Below are positions 35,121 to 43,216 of a stretch of DNA of 64,000 nucleotides, in pieces. The stretch spans positions 248,001 through 312,000 of the forward strand of contig NZ_VUNB01000004.1 in the NCBI RefSeq assembly GCF_009695865.1, given 5' to 3'. Position numbers and translations under genes: made by a program. This stretch comes from Allobaileyella intestinalis (GTDB taxonomy: Bacteria > Bacillota > Clostridia > Peptostreptococcales > Anaerovoracaceae). The first letter of the stretch is position 1. Each line of letters starts with the position of its first letter. Under the pieces are notes generated by a model, which had not been told where the DNA came from, did not search any database, and saw only the letters and a list, made by a program, of their open reading frames with translations.

Positions 35121-35774
35121 CTATCTTCCAACAGCTTCCTTTGCGGCGGCGGCAGCTTCTACTGCGTTTGCAGTATAGATATCTGCGCCTATCTCGTCGG
35201 CAAATTTCTTTGAAATCGGACTTCCGCCTACCATAACCTTGTACTTGTCCCTGATGCCTCTTTCGTTGAGCATCTCAATAACTTTTTTCATACCACCCAT
35301 GGTTGTAGTCATAAGAGTGGACATGGCAATTATGTCGGCTCCCACTTCCTCAGCCTTGTCAACAAACTTCTCCAGAGGCACGTCTCTTCCCAGATCGTAC
35401 ATATCGAAGCCATTTGTATCCATCAGAATCTTAACCAGGTTTTTGCCGATGTCGTGGGTATCTCCCTCAACAACACCGATAACGGCTTTAGGAGCAGCCT
35501 TTCCTGACTCATCCTTAGGCAGATGAGGTTTCAGAATGTCAAGACCTGCATACATTGCATCCGAACACAGCAGAACATCTGTTACGAAGTACTCTTCGGC
35601 ATCATAGAGCTCGCTGGCCTTGTTCATTCCCTGTACCAGACCTTCCATGATTCCTTCCATTGCAGGATACCCTGCTTCGATGTATTCCTGGCAAACATCA
35701 ACTACATCTTCATCTTCCATTTCCACTACGTCCTCTGCCATCTTTGCCAGCAGCTCTTCTTTTGTCCTTGCCAA
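35121..35774 (-). CDS. Corrinoid-binding methyl carrier protein (MtaC/MttC-like)
   Basis: Carries the methyl group on a bound cobamide. 217 residues: an N-terminal helical cap (residues about 10-90) and a C-terminal Rossmann B12-binding domain with the lower-ligand motif GDTHDIG (His107) followed by DLGRDVPLEKF, STLMTTTMGGM and VGGSPISKKFADEIGAD. Start is TTG 35774 with GGAGG eight bases upstream. The only corrinoid protein in the window, so all MtaA-type enzymes of this locus probably act on it or on one elsewhere. Confidence 0.93.
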   Translation of the reverse strand: MARTKEELLAKMAEDVVEMEDEDVVDVCQEYIEAGYPAMEGIMEGLVQGMNKASELYDAEEYFVTDVLLCSDAMYAGLDILKPHLPKDESGKAAPKAVIGVVEGDTHDIGKNLVKILMDTNGFDMYDLGRDVPLEKFVDKAEEVGADIIAMSTLMTTTMGGMKKVIEMLNERGIRDKYKVMVGGSPISKKFADEIGADIYTANAVEAAAAAKEAVGR

Positions 35775-35878
35775 TTTACATTCCTCCTAATAAAAAGATT
35801 TAAAATATTTAGCAGTGAGAGCCCTTTTCGGCCCGTAAACAGTCTTGTTTATATATATTCACGGAAGAAGCCCCGGAA

Positions 35879-36754
35879 TTATCCCTTAAGCTTAACCTCC
35901 ATGAAAATACCGTTTGTAATGTTGAATCCCACATTCTTGATGCAGTTCTGCCCGCTGAGTTTTACCTGTCCCACCATGGAAATACATGCATCTGCATACC
36001 TCATTTTCTTTTCAGGAAGCTGATGCTCAACAAACTCGGCATTGTCTGTTCCAATGAGTGCATAGGTGGTCTTCGGACACAGGAGAATCATTGTATCCTC
36101 CCTGGTTTCTTCCACCGCCTGCCTGATGAAATCTGCAGTGAACTCATTGGTGTAGCTTTCCAGAACCTTCGGTCCCAGAATGTTAAGAGCTCCTGTAGGA
36201 TCCGCATATGAAATGAGCTTCATACCGTGAGCTTCAGCTTCTTTAATAAACTTCAGGGTTTGCCGCCCGAACTTCCAGTAAACTTCTTTCATTATTTCGG
36301 GCTGCCTGCGGCATGCCTTGAAAACGTATTTAAGATCGATCAGATTAGCCATGATGGTAAAGGGACCGCACAGCTCCATGTTAGGGTATTCACCCTGCTC
36401 ACAAAGGATCCGTGCTGCTTCAAGAGTTTCTGCAATCCTTCCTTTGGAAAAATCTATGTCCGGCAGTTCCAGGAGCTGCTCTACAGAGCTGCAGACGTAT
36501 CCGCCGCACCTTGGTCCCTGCCTGTCGTTTCCAAGGTTAATATCTCCTCCCATGGCTTCTGCTTCCAGAGTATGACAGAAGGACAGATCACAGTGTACAG
36601 CATTGTCTTTTTCCTTCAGAGATCTGGCAAGCTTCACCATAGTCTCACTATGAAGATACGCATCCGGGAAGGTAAGTCCCAGTCCTTCAGTAACCTCAGG
36701 CCTGACACCCGACGAATTTCCATATGAACAAGGAAAATCTATGATCTTTCCCAT
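35879..36754 (-). CDS. Divergent UroD-family protein with altered zinc motif
   Basis: Start ATG 36754 is set by GGAGG five bases upstream; 291 residues, shorter than the other paralogs because the N-terminal helix block is reduced. UroD-like blocks are MELCGPFTIMANLI near 126 and SYADPTGALNILGPKVLESYTNEF near 182. Where the family has HxCG, this has LLCPK (residues 224-228), so the His ligand is lost; a possible partner Cys is C271. It also has extra cysteines (RCGGYVC). It may bind a substrate or metal differently, or be regulatory. Upstream of the corrinoid protein gene with a 105-base gap. Confidence 0.78.
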   Translation of the reverse strand: MGKIIDFPCSYGNSSGVRPEVTEGLGLTFPDAYLHSETMVKLARSLKEKDNAVHCDLSFCHTLEAEAMGGDINLGNDRQGPRCGGYVCSSVEQLLELPDIDFSKGRIAETLEAARILCEQGEYPNMELCGPFTIMANLIDLKYVFKACRRQPEIMKEVYWKFGRQTLKFIKEAEAHGMKLISYADPTGALNILGPKVLESYTNEFTADFIRQAVEETREDTMILLCPKTTYALIGTDNAEFVEHQLPEKKMRYADACISMVGQVKLSGQNCIKNVGFNITNGIFMEVKLKG

Positions 36755-36925
36755 ATCTTCCTCCCTCTGTTTCTTCGGTTCACTCAGCATTTTCCGTCAT
36801 GCCCATGTGCTAAAAGCATATTCAAAACACTATATGATGATAACACGCTGATTTCACTGGAAATATCGAACATTCTTATGCTGAATCGCCATTCAAATTA
36901 TATTTTTTATATACAAATCTGTATC

Positions 36926-37789
36926 TCACATGGCAGTGGTGGAAACATCCAGGGGCTGGCCTCCGAAGGCAAAATTCTCTTCAGATATGACCTCTCCCGG
37001 TTCGCAGACTATAATGTCATCATCCCAGTTTCCGGACATGAGCTTTTCAAAAACGTGAATACTGCCCCCAACGCGGCAGGTATCAAGTCCTAGAAGCTCA
37101 GAGGTTTTCCTGGCGTATTCTTCCACCGGCTCCAGGTCGTAACATCCGTCATCTATCACAGCAGCCAATGTGTAGGAATCATACATAAGTTTGAAGGCCT
37201 TCCTTCCCCTTTTCTCACCATAGCGCTCCAGGCACTCATTATAAATAGACAAAAGGGATCCCTTATCTTCAGTCCAGCCTCTGGTCAGATAGGTGATGCC
37301 AGCCTTCATGTAAGCCCGCTTTTCCCGTTTCTCCGGACACAGCATCATGTTTACGCAGTCATCAAACCTGGGAATTATGACCCTGGCACTAGAAGAGCCA
37401 ATGCCTTCCGCCCCTTTTCCGCAGAGACCGAAAACAATCAGTATATTTTCCAGATCCCCATTTATCTCATTACCAGGATAAAGAGGCGTGGTAACCGTCC
37501 TTTTCTGTTTTCTGGTTTTCATAGATTCAGGAATGGCGGCATAAGGATCCACAGTCAGTTCTTTCGTTCTGATATCTTCTTCTATCCTGCTGGTCTCTGC
37601 GTATCTTACAAGAACCTTCAGCTCTTCCCTGAGATCATCTGGTTCATTGTGATAGCCTCTTTCCACCCAGATTACAGGGTAATCCGCCCCTGTATTCTCC
37701 ATGGCCTTTCTGACCTCGTCCTCCACCATTTCGCAGGCAATGACCACAGTATTCTTCCTGTTCATGTCATTTACAAAAACGGATCCCAT
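36926..37789 (-). CDS. DUF1638 protein associated with corrinoid methyltransferases
   Basis: 287 residues, no signal peptide or membrane helix. Blocks VIACEMVEDEVRKAM near residue 14, ILIVFGLCGKGAEGI near 116 and PRFDDCVNMMLCPEKREK near 138 match the DUF1638 family, which commonly sits beside MtaA/RamA-type genes; conserved Cys and Asp suggest a metal or cofactor site. Role unknown. GGAGG before ATG 37789; the start overlaps the LRR gene by 19 bases, tying the MoxR/VWA/LRR genes to the methyltransferase genes. Confidence 0.82.
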   Translation of the reverse strand: MGSVFVNDMNRKNTVVIACEMVEDEVRKAMENTGADYPVIWVERGYHNEPDDLREELKVLVRYAETSRIEEDIRTKELTVDPYAAIPESMKTRKQKRTVTTPLYPGNEINGDLENILIVFGLCGKGAEGIGSSSARVIIPRFDDCVNMMLCPEKREKRAYMKAGITYLTRGWTEDKGSLLSIYNECLERYGEKRGRKAFKLMYDSYTLAAVIDDGCYDLEPVEEYARKTSELLGLDTCRVGGSIHVFEKLMSGNWDDDIIVCEPGEVISEENFAFGGQPLDVSTTAM

Positions 37790-38544
37790 TCTTCCTCCTT
37801 TTCAATTCCCGTGAGACCCAGTCTTTCCTTGTAGGAAAGGAGCATGGCTGTAATCTCCCCTCTTTTCTGCCGGCTTGAGAGGGCAAGAAAGGTATCGATA
37901 AGAGCCGGATCAAGGAGGTCATTTGATATGATGTAATTGACCCCGGCCTTGCTGTCACTGCTGAGAACTATGTCGAAAAAACTCCTGTTGTGCTTCCTTA
38001 TGTACTCGTTGACCGCAAGCTGCTGCTCTCCTGCATCTTCCTTCCTGTCATAGGTATGAGCGGTGATGCATCCCATAACCGCATAATTTCTCACGCTGTA
38101 TGGAAGGATGTCCAGCTTCTTCATGTTGATTTCAATACTTCGCAGCCTTTTGCAGGAAGAGAATGCCCTCCTTGATATGTGCTCTACTGAATCTGGAATT
38201 ACTATTCTCTCCAGGGAAGAGCAGCCTTCAAACATGGTTTCTCCTATGGATCTGACTCCCTTTGGAAGTACCACCTCCCTGAGTTTCCAGCAGTATTCGA
38301 AAACCTCCGCCCCCATGTGATCTGTTTTTTCCGGAAGGATAATTGATTCTGCATGATCACAGTACTTGAAGGCGCAGTTTCCAATAGAAGTCACAGTTTC
38401 AGGAATGGTTATGGACTCTATGGAACCGCACTGGTAAAAGGCATTGTCTCCAACAGCCCTCACTCCATGGGGGATGGTGACATCACCGGCAATATCGCCG
38501 CATTTTATCAGTATCCCATCTTCGATCTTCATAGATTTCTTCAT
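37771..38544 (-). CDS. Cytosolic leucine-rich repeat protein (BspA-type LRR_5)
   Basis: 257 residues. Residues about 20-145 hold five repeats of about 23 residues with the pattern VxxIGxxAFxxCxxLxxIxIPxxV, e.g. AVGDNAFYQCGSIESITIP and SIGETMFEGCSSLERIVIP. The remaining 100 residues are charged and helical. Unlike most BspA-type proteins it has no signal peptide, so it is probably an intracellular protein-interaction scaffold. Lies 15 bases after the MoxR gene and overlaps DUF1638. Confidence 0.82.
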   Translation of the reverse strand: MKKSMKIEDGILIKCGDIAGDVTIPHGVRAVGDNAFYQCGSIESITIPETVTSIGNCAFKYCDHAESIILPEKTDHMGAEVFEYCWKLREVVLPKGVRSIGETMFEGCSSLERIVIPDSVEHISRRAFSSCKRLRSIEINMKKLDILPYSVRNYAVMGCITAHTYDRKEDAGEQQLAVNEYIRKHNRSFFDIVLSSDSKAGVNYIISNDLLDPALIDTFLALSSRQKRGEITAMLLSYKERLGLTGIEKEEEWDPFL

Positions 38545-38559
38545 CCTTCCATGCTTACA

Positions 38560-40074
38560 TTATCTTTCAAGATCCAGTTCATTGATCTGCTCATTAATGT
38601 CATACTGCCTTTCGTAGAACATCAGATCCTTGTTGTATTTAAAATATTCCTCGCAGCCATATCTGGAAATGAAGTCTGAGCTGGCGGTGCTTTCCGTAAG
38701 ATCCGTAACAAGAATCAGCATTTCGCTGCCTGTTCCAAAAGCCTTCTCCACAAAGGAAAACAGATTGGAAAGCCTGAGCTTGACGGCTTCCGCCTTCTGC
38801 CTGGTGGCCTCCCGTCTGTTTTTTATAAACTGACCGATTATATTCGAAACAACCTCACTATTACCGGCCCCAAAGGCGTTTTTCTCCATTTCCTCCAGGC
38901 ACTGTATGCTGTTTTTTCTGATATGTACGTAACTCCTGGAAATAGAGCGGCCTGTTCTCTCCTTGTTCAGTCTTTCCTCTTCCACTTCCCGGATTTCCGA
39001 CAGAATCCCGCTACCCTCAGGAGCCTTAGCATCTTCAAGTCTTTCTTTGTTTTCCCTAATCAGGTTCACCGTTCTGAGAAGTCCCTGGTTTTCCTGATAT
39101 ATCTCCCTGGTGTCCTCTTCAAGGCTGTGAGTCAGAAGTCCCAGCACTGTTATGCGCTCATCGAATCTTGCTTTTCCAGCCATGGAAATAACATCTTTAA
39201 CGTCCTCTCCGTCCAGGATGTCAGCTATTCTGTATTCCTTCTGGTACTTATGGAAAAGGTCATAGTAAGCTGCGAAGCTCTTTGCGATCCTGCGGTTCTG
39301 GATATACTGGGAGATCAGCTGTTCATCAATATCTGCTCCCTGTTGTTCCAGGAGAAACATCATGTCCGACAAATCGACCCAGCCTCTGGCGGTCACAAAG
39401 TCCTTCCCGTCTACAGTAGTCTCTATGGAGTAAAAATCTTCTTTTTTCGTTTCCAGATACGAAAGTATCAGGGGATGAACCCCTTTGTTTTCGGCATATT
39501 CCTTCCAGATCTTAAAATCCGGCTCAATGTCAATTCTCTTCAGTCTGTCCCAGGTAACCAGATCGAAGTCCCTTACAGAATCGTTGTATTCCGGCGGGTT
39601 TCCTGCTGTAACTACCACCCAGCCATCTGGCACCCTGTGGCGCCCAAAGGTTTTGTATTGAAGGAACTGAAGCATGGAAGGAGCAAGAGTCTCTGAAATG
39701 CAGTTGATCTCATCCAGAAAAAGAATTCCTTCCCTCTTGCCAGTCTCTTCCATAGTGTCGTACATGGATGCGATAATCTCGCTCATGGTGTATTCGGATA
39801 CGTGATACTTCCTGCCTCCGTATTCCTTTTCTGCAATAAAGGGCAGGCCGATAGCGCTCTGCCGTGTATGGTGAGTCATGGAATATGATACAAGAGCGAT
39901 ATTCATTTCCTCAGCAATCTGCTCCATTATGGCAGTTTTCCCTATTCCGGGAGGCCCCATCAGGAAAACCGGTCTCTGGCTCTCCACTGGTATCACATAG
40001 TCTCCGTATTTGTCTTTTGTGAGATAGGCTCTGACCCCTGTCTCCACCTGCTCCTTTGCCTGTTTTATATTCAT
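38560..40074 (-). CDS. MoxR-family AAA+ ATPase
   Basis: 504 residues. AAA+ core: Walker A GPPGIGKT at 40-47, Walker B ILFLDE at 117-122, sensor region VVTAGNPPEYNDSVRDFDLVTWDRLKR, near residue 155. A 220-residue helical, charged C-terminal region follows. MoxR ATPases work with VWA-domain partners to insert or activate metal cofactors (CoxD/CoxE, NorQ/NorD and chelatase I/D subunits are examples). Here the VWA gene overlaps by 4 bases (ATGA). Given the corrinoid genes on the same transcript, a role in cofactor loading or reactivation is proposed (inference). Confidence 0.88.
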   Translation of the reverse strand: MNIKQAKEQVETGVRAYLTKDKYGDYVIPVESQRPVFLMGPPGIGKTAIMEQIAEEMNIALVSYSMTHHTRQSAIGLPFIAEKEYGGRKYHVSEYTMSEIIASMYDTMEETGKREGILFLDEINCISETLAPSMLQFLQYKTFGRHRVPDGWVVVTAGNPPEYNDSVRDFDLVTWDRLKRIDIEPDFKIWKEYAENKGVHPLILSYLETKKEDFYSIETTVDGKDFVTARGWVDLSDMMFLLEQQGADIDEQLISQYIQNRRIAKSFAAYYDLFHKYQKEYRIADILDGEDVKDVISMAGKARFDERITVLGLLTHSLEEDTREIYQENQGLLRTVNLIRENKERLEDAKAPEGSGILSEIREVEEERLNKERTGRSISRSYVHIRKNSIQCLEEMEKNAFGAGNSEVVSNIIGQFIKNRREATRQKAEAVKLRLSNLFSFVEKAFGTGSEMLILVTDLTESTASSDFISRYGCEEYFKYNKDLMFYERQYDINEQINELDLER

Positions 40075-41558
40075 ATTTCCTCACTTCCCAGCACCACCTT
40101 CATAGCCCATGCCGGTACCTTTAAATTGTTTTTTGCGCTGTCAACGAAAACAAATGCCGTTTCGTATTCCGGTTTTTTCCGGGGAAAAACACCGAAACCA
40201 TCTGTAAAATAGATCAGGCCCTTCAGATGATCGAAGGCACCCTGCTTCACCAGTGCATCTACATAAGCGAACACCGGCCGGAAGTCGGTTCCCCCCATAC
40301 CACGGATCTCAAATTTTTCCATAAACGAATTTATATCCTTCAAGGAATGAATCACACTGTCCTGCTGAATCTTCCCATCGCACTGTATGATGTGGATGTT
40401 CACCTTCTTGTGAAAGCTTTCTTCAGTCTTCAGGATATTGAAAGTCTTCTTAAGAAAGGCCTGTACTACCGGTCCCTTCGTGGATCCTGAAGTGTCCACA
40501 GCTATGACAAAATCACGGATTTTCTTATCTTCTCCGTACTCCAGAGGCTCTATGAGAGGTACATTTCCGTAAAGTTTCAGTCCGTAGGTGTAGAAGATGT
40601 AGTCGAAGGAGTCGGGATCTATCCTGATATTTTCTCCTCTCACGGAAAATTTCCGCAGGAAGCTCTCATAGTTGTAGTGTTCACGGTTCAGTTCTTCAAG
40701 GGCATCTTTCATAATGCCTGCGCCCATTCCCATGTCCCTGTCTGCATGGGCCAGATCTGCCTGAAGGTATTGGCTGATGTCCTTCCACTTTTCTTCCATC
40801 TGTTTCCGAAGATCGCCATAGAGAATTTGGGGAAGCAGGTCTTCACTGTCAAGTTGTTCCTGAATTTTATTCAATTCCTCCTCATCCAGGTCAAACATCC
40901 CTGAATCACTGTCATTTCTCCCTTCGCCCTCTCCTTTGCCATGTTCTGTGCCCTTCAGTTCAACGTCTCTTGAATAGGATTTTGATGCAGCATAGCTGTA
41001 CCACAGAGTGTGATCATCTACAAAAAAAATATTTTGCAACCTGCTCATCTCAGAGGCAGATACCACTCCATCCTCCAGCCATGAGTAAAGCTTCTCTGCA
41101 GTGAAATCACTTACTATGTCTTTATGGTCGCTTAGATAGTCTCTGACCTTCCTGCCTCTTGGAGAATGGAAGCAGTCCATGTTCAGGGAATCAATAAGGG
41201 CTTCCACTGCCATATCAGCTGCCATGTCCCAGTGTTTGTGATTAACAGGTTCTCTTACAAAACTGTGGCGGAAAAGGCAGTGAAGTATCAAATGCATATA
41301 GTCCCGGGATAAGGTGGTGATTCCTGTTTTCCACCGCTTAAGAATATCCACAGGCTCATAATATATGTATCTTCCATCAGCTGCCGGACCATAGGAAGAA
41401 CGCACCGGAGCCAGACCATATATGACCGAGTCCAGATACCTCATGTTGGCCAGAATTCTCCCCTTTGAAATTCTTAGGGCTTCTTCTGCCAGACTATTTA
41501 TTTTCTCCTGCCTTGCTGCATTGCTGTTATTTCCCATATTTGTTAAGTTTATCACCAT
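40071..41558 (-). CDS. VWA-domain protein with metallopeptidase-like N-domain (DUF2201 type)
   Basis: Partner of the MoxR ATPase. The start is uncertain: ATG 41558 is used (GGA 11 bases upstream); a TTG lies ten codons earlier. About 495 residues. The N-terminal part has HCLFRHSF near residue 93 and HWDMAADMAVEA near 110, a zinc-metallopeptidase-like pattern (HxxxxH with a following HxxxxAxD). The C-terminal third is a VWA domain with MIDAS motif DTSGS (IAVDTSGSTKGPVV), GGTDFRPVF and YFTDGFG. The middle is acidic and charged. First gene of the 41.6-28.7 kb run. Confidence 0.85.
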   Translation of the reverse strand: MVINLTNMGNNSNAARQEKINSLAEEALRISKGRILANMRYLDSVIYGLAPVRSSYGPAADGRYIYYEPVDILKRWKTGITTLSRDYMHLILHCLFRHSFVREPVNHKHWDMAADMAVEALIDSLNMDCFHSPRGRKVRDYLSDHKDIVSDFTAEKLYSWLEDGVVSASEMSRLQNIFFVDDHTLWYSYAASKSYSRDVELKGTEHGKGEGEGRNDSDSGMFDLDEEELNKIQEQLDSEDLLPQILYGDLRKQMEEKWKDISQYLQADLAHADRDMGMGAGIMKDALEELNREHYNYESFLRKFSVRGENIRIDPDSFDYIFYTYGLKLYGNVPLIEPLEYGEDKKIRDFVIAVDTSGSTKGPVVQAFLKKTFNILKTEESFHKKVNIHIIQCDGKIQQDSVIHSLKDINSFMEKFEIRGMGGTDFRPVFAYVDALVKQGAFDHLKGLIYFTDGFGVFPRKKPEYETAFVFVDSAKNNLKVPAWAMKVVLGSEEI

Positions 41559-41643
41559 ACTGGAGTGTTCCAGTATTTGATTTATCAATATTGCTTTAAG
41601 TAAAGTATAGAGTCCATTTATTTTTAGTATTACCGGTTGGTAT

Positions 41644-41649
41644 TATAAT
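41644..41649 (+). promoter_or_regulatory. -10 element of the riboswitch transcript
   Basis: Consensus TATAAT at 41644-41649 in an AT-rich stretch; the -35 is poor. The predicted start near 41656 is about 12 bases before the aptamer. Confidence 0.45.
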
Positions 41650-41661
41650 TAGTCTCGTATA

Positions 41662-41765
41662 TTAGGAATGTGCCTGTCAGGGGAATCGTGTGGGATTCAC
41701 GAGCGATGGGGTCACTGTGATCGGCCTTCGGCCGTCAGTCAGGTTACCTGCCCGCGCATGGAATG
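41662..41765 (+). promoter_or_regulatory. Compact cobalamin riboswitch
   Basis: P1 helix pairs 41668-41673 with 41754-41759. Core GGGGAATC, then GTGGGATTC, GGGGTCACTGTGA (41708-41720), a stem capped by a TTCG loop (41722-41734) and the B12 box AGTCAGGTTACCTGCC (41737-41752). The peripheral GGGAAGG domain seen in the riboswitch at 622-780 is absent, giving an aptamer of about 92 bases. A terminator follows at 41846-41876, then the MtaA-type gene. The remaining leader also holds a GGCTGC/GCAGCC hairpin (41818-41840) that may be the alternative structure. Confidence 0.83.
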
Positions 41766-41842
41766 AGCTTCCATCCAAAGCATAAACATTCTGTCCTTTT
41801 ATAACCGTAAACAGTTCAGGCTGCTTTTAGCAGGGCAGCCGG

Positions 41843-41878
41843 CGAAAGGAAGGTGGACTCCGCTCTATCTTCCTTTTT
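41843..41878 (+). terminator. Riboswitch terminator before the MtaA-type gene
   Basis: AAGGAAG...CTTCCTT outer stem with an inner GTGG/CCGC stem, followed by TTTTT. Ninety bases downstream of the aptamer and about 90 before the start codon. Confidence 0.7.
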
Positions 41879-41968
41879 CTTGTAAATGAAAGGTTCTCCA
41901 AATCATAATATTATCTGCTTTACGCATATTTACTCATAAACGTTATTTGTCATGGAGGTATTCACCAT

Positions 41969-43084
41969 ATGAGCAGACAGTTTAAAGATTCCCTGACTCC
42001 CGCGGAAAGGGCTAAAGCAATCAAGGCAGGACAGGAAGTTGACAGAATGCCCTGCAATCCTAATGTAGCCAACGGAGTTGCCAGAGTTTACGGCTGTAAA
42101 ATCGGGGAATTCAACACATCGGCACGCACTCTGGCAGATGCCCAGATTGCATCTTACAGAAGGTTCGGTTACGACAGCGTCCGTGTTTTCACAGATCTTT
42201 TTCCATGGTGTGAAGCCATGGGCTCAGAAATCAGATTTCCTGAAGACGATACAGCCGATCTCCTGGTTCCCGCAATTACTTCAAAGGATCCTGATGCCTA
42301 CAAGCTTATCCACGGATTCGATCCATACAAAGACGGCCGCATGCCTGTACATCTGGAGGCCATGAAATATCTCTATGAAGATGTGGGAAATGAAGTAGGT
42401 GTGTCTGCTGCCATTGTGGGACCTTTTACTAACGCCTGCTTCCTGATGGACATTGGAACTATTCTCCGGATGACTGTGAAAAGACCTGAAGTTGTTCACT
42501 ACCTGTGCCAGGTCTCACTGGAATCTCTCATTAAGTATGTGGATGCTGCCATAGATATCGGCCTGGGACCTACGATTTCTGAGCCAATGTCATCCTGCAC
42601 AGTGGTAAGCCCAAAGGTATTCCGTGAATTTTCTGCACCATATCTTAAGAAACTTGTTGATCACATCCATTCCAGAGGCAAGTCTGTTACCATGCATATC
42701 TGCGGTCAGACAGCAGGAATCTGGAACGATATTGCAGATATGGGATGTGAAGCCTTCAGCATCGACAACGTTGCAAGCATTTCAGAGTGCAAGAAAACCA
42801 TAGACGACCGGTGCAAGATTCTTGGAAACGTAAATCCTGCTACAACAATGTTCCTTGGAACCCCTGATGAAGTTAAGCTGGCTACACTAAAGTGCATAGA
42901 AGAGGGTTACGACTCACCTAAGGGATTTATGCCTATGTCAGGCTGCTCTCTTCCTGTAGAAACTCCTTTTGATAACATAGATGCCATGCTGGATGTTTGT
43001 GTTCAGCTGGGCTATCCGGTGAAAAAAGGAAAGCTTGATATGCTCATTGAGGAATACGAACAGAAAGTGGCAAAAGAGAACTAG
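41969..43084 (+). CDS. MtaA/UroD-family corrinoid methyltransferase under cobalamin riboswitch
   Basis: 371 residues. TPAERAKAIKAGQEVDRMPC start block, IVGPFTNACFLMDIG near 148, EPMSSCTVVSPKVFREF near 206, zinc ligands MHICGQT near 243 and SGCSLPVETP near 325. The only one of the paralogs here on the plus strand and the only one behind a visible riboswitch. GGAGG ten bases before ATG. Ends at a terminator that faces the convergent paralog. Substrate unknown. Confidence 0.87.
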   Translation: MSRQFKDSLTPAERAKAIKAGQEVDRMPCNPNVANGVARVYGCKIGEFNTSARTLADAQIASYRRFGYDSVRVFTDLFPWCEAMGSEIRFPEDDTADLLVPAITSKDPDAYKLIHGFDPYKDGRMPVHLEAMKYLYEDVGNEVGVSAAIVGPFTNACFLMDIGTILRMTVKRPEVVHYLCQVSLESLIKYVDAAIDIGLGPTISEPMSSCTVVSPKVFREFSAPYLKKLVDHIHSRGKSVTMHICGQTAGIWNDIADMGCEAFSIDNVASISECKKTIDDRCKILGNVNPATTMFLGTPDEVKLATLKCIEEGYDSPKGFMPMSGCSLPVETPFDNIDAMLDVCVQLGYPVKKGKLDMLIEEYEQKVAKEN

Positions 43085-43120
43085 TTTCCCATGGCCGGAA
43101 CCTACACCTGAATACAACAC

Positions 43121-43148
43121 GGGCAGCCTCATAGGGCTGCCTTTTTTT
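43121..43148 (+). terminator. Terminator of the riboswitch-controlled methyltransferase
   Basis: GGCAGCC and GGCTGCC arms with a short loop (TCATA) followed by TTTTTTT. Immediately adjacent to a minus-strand terminator, forming a back-to-back pair. Confidence 0.9.
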
Positions 43149-43150
43149 GC

Positions 43151-43182
43151 GCAAAAAAACGCCTGCATGGTCTGCAGGCGCT
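43151..43182 (-). terminator. Terminator of the minus-strand methyltransferase
   Basis: Minus strand GCGCCTGCA/TGCAGGCG hairpin followed by a seven-T run at 43153-43159. Ends the 43217-44368 gene. Confidence 0.9.
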
Positions 43183-43216
43183 ATGTCACCAAAGGATGTC
43201 AGATAATCATTTGCTT

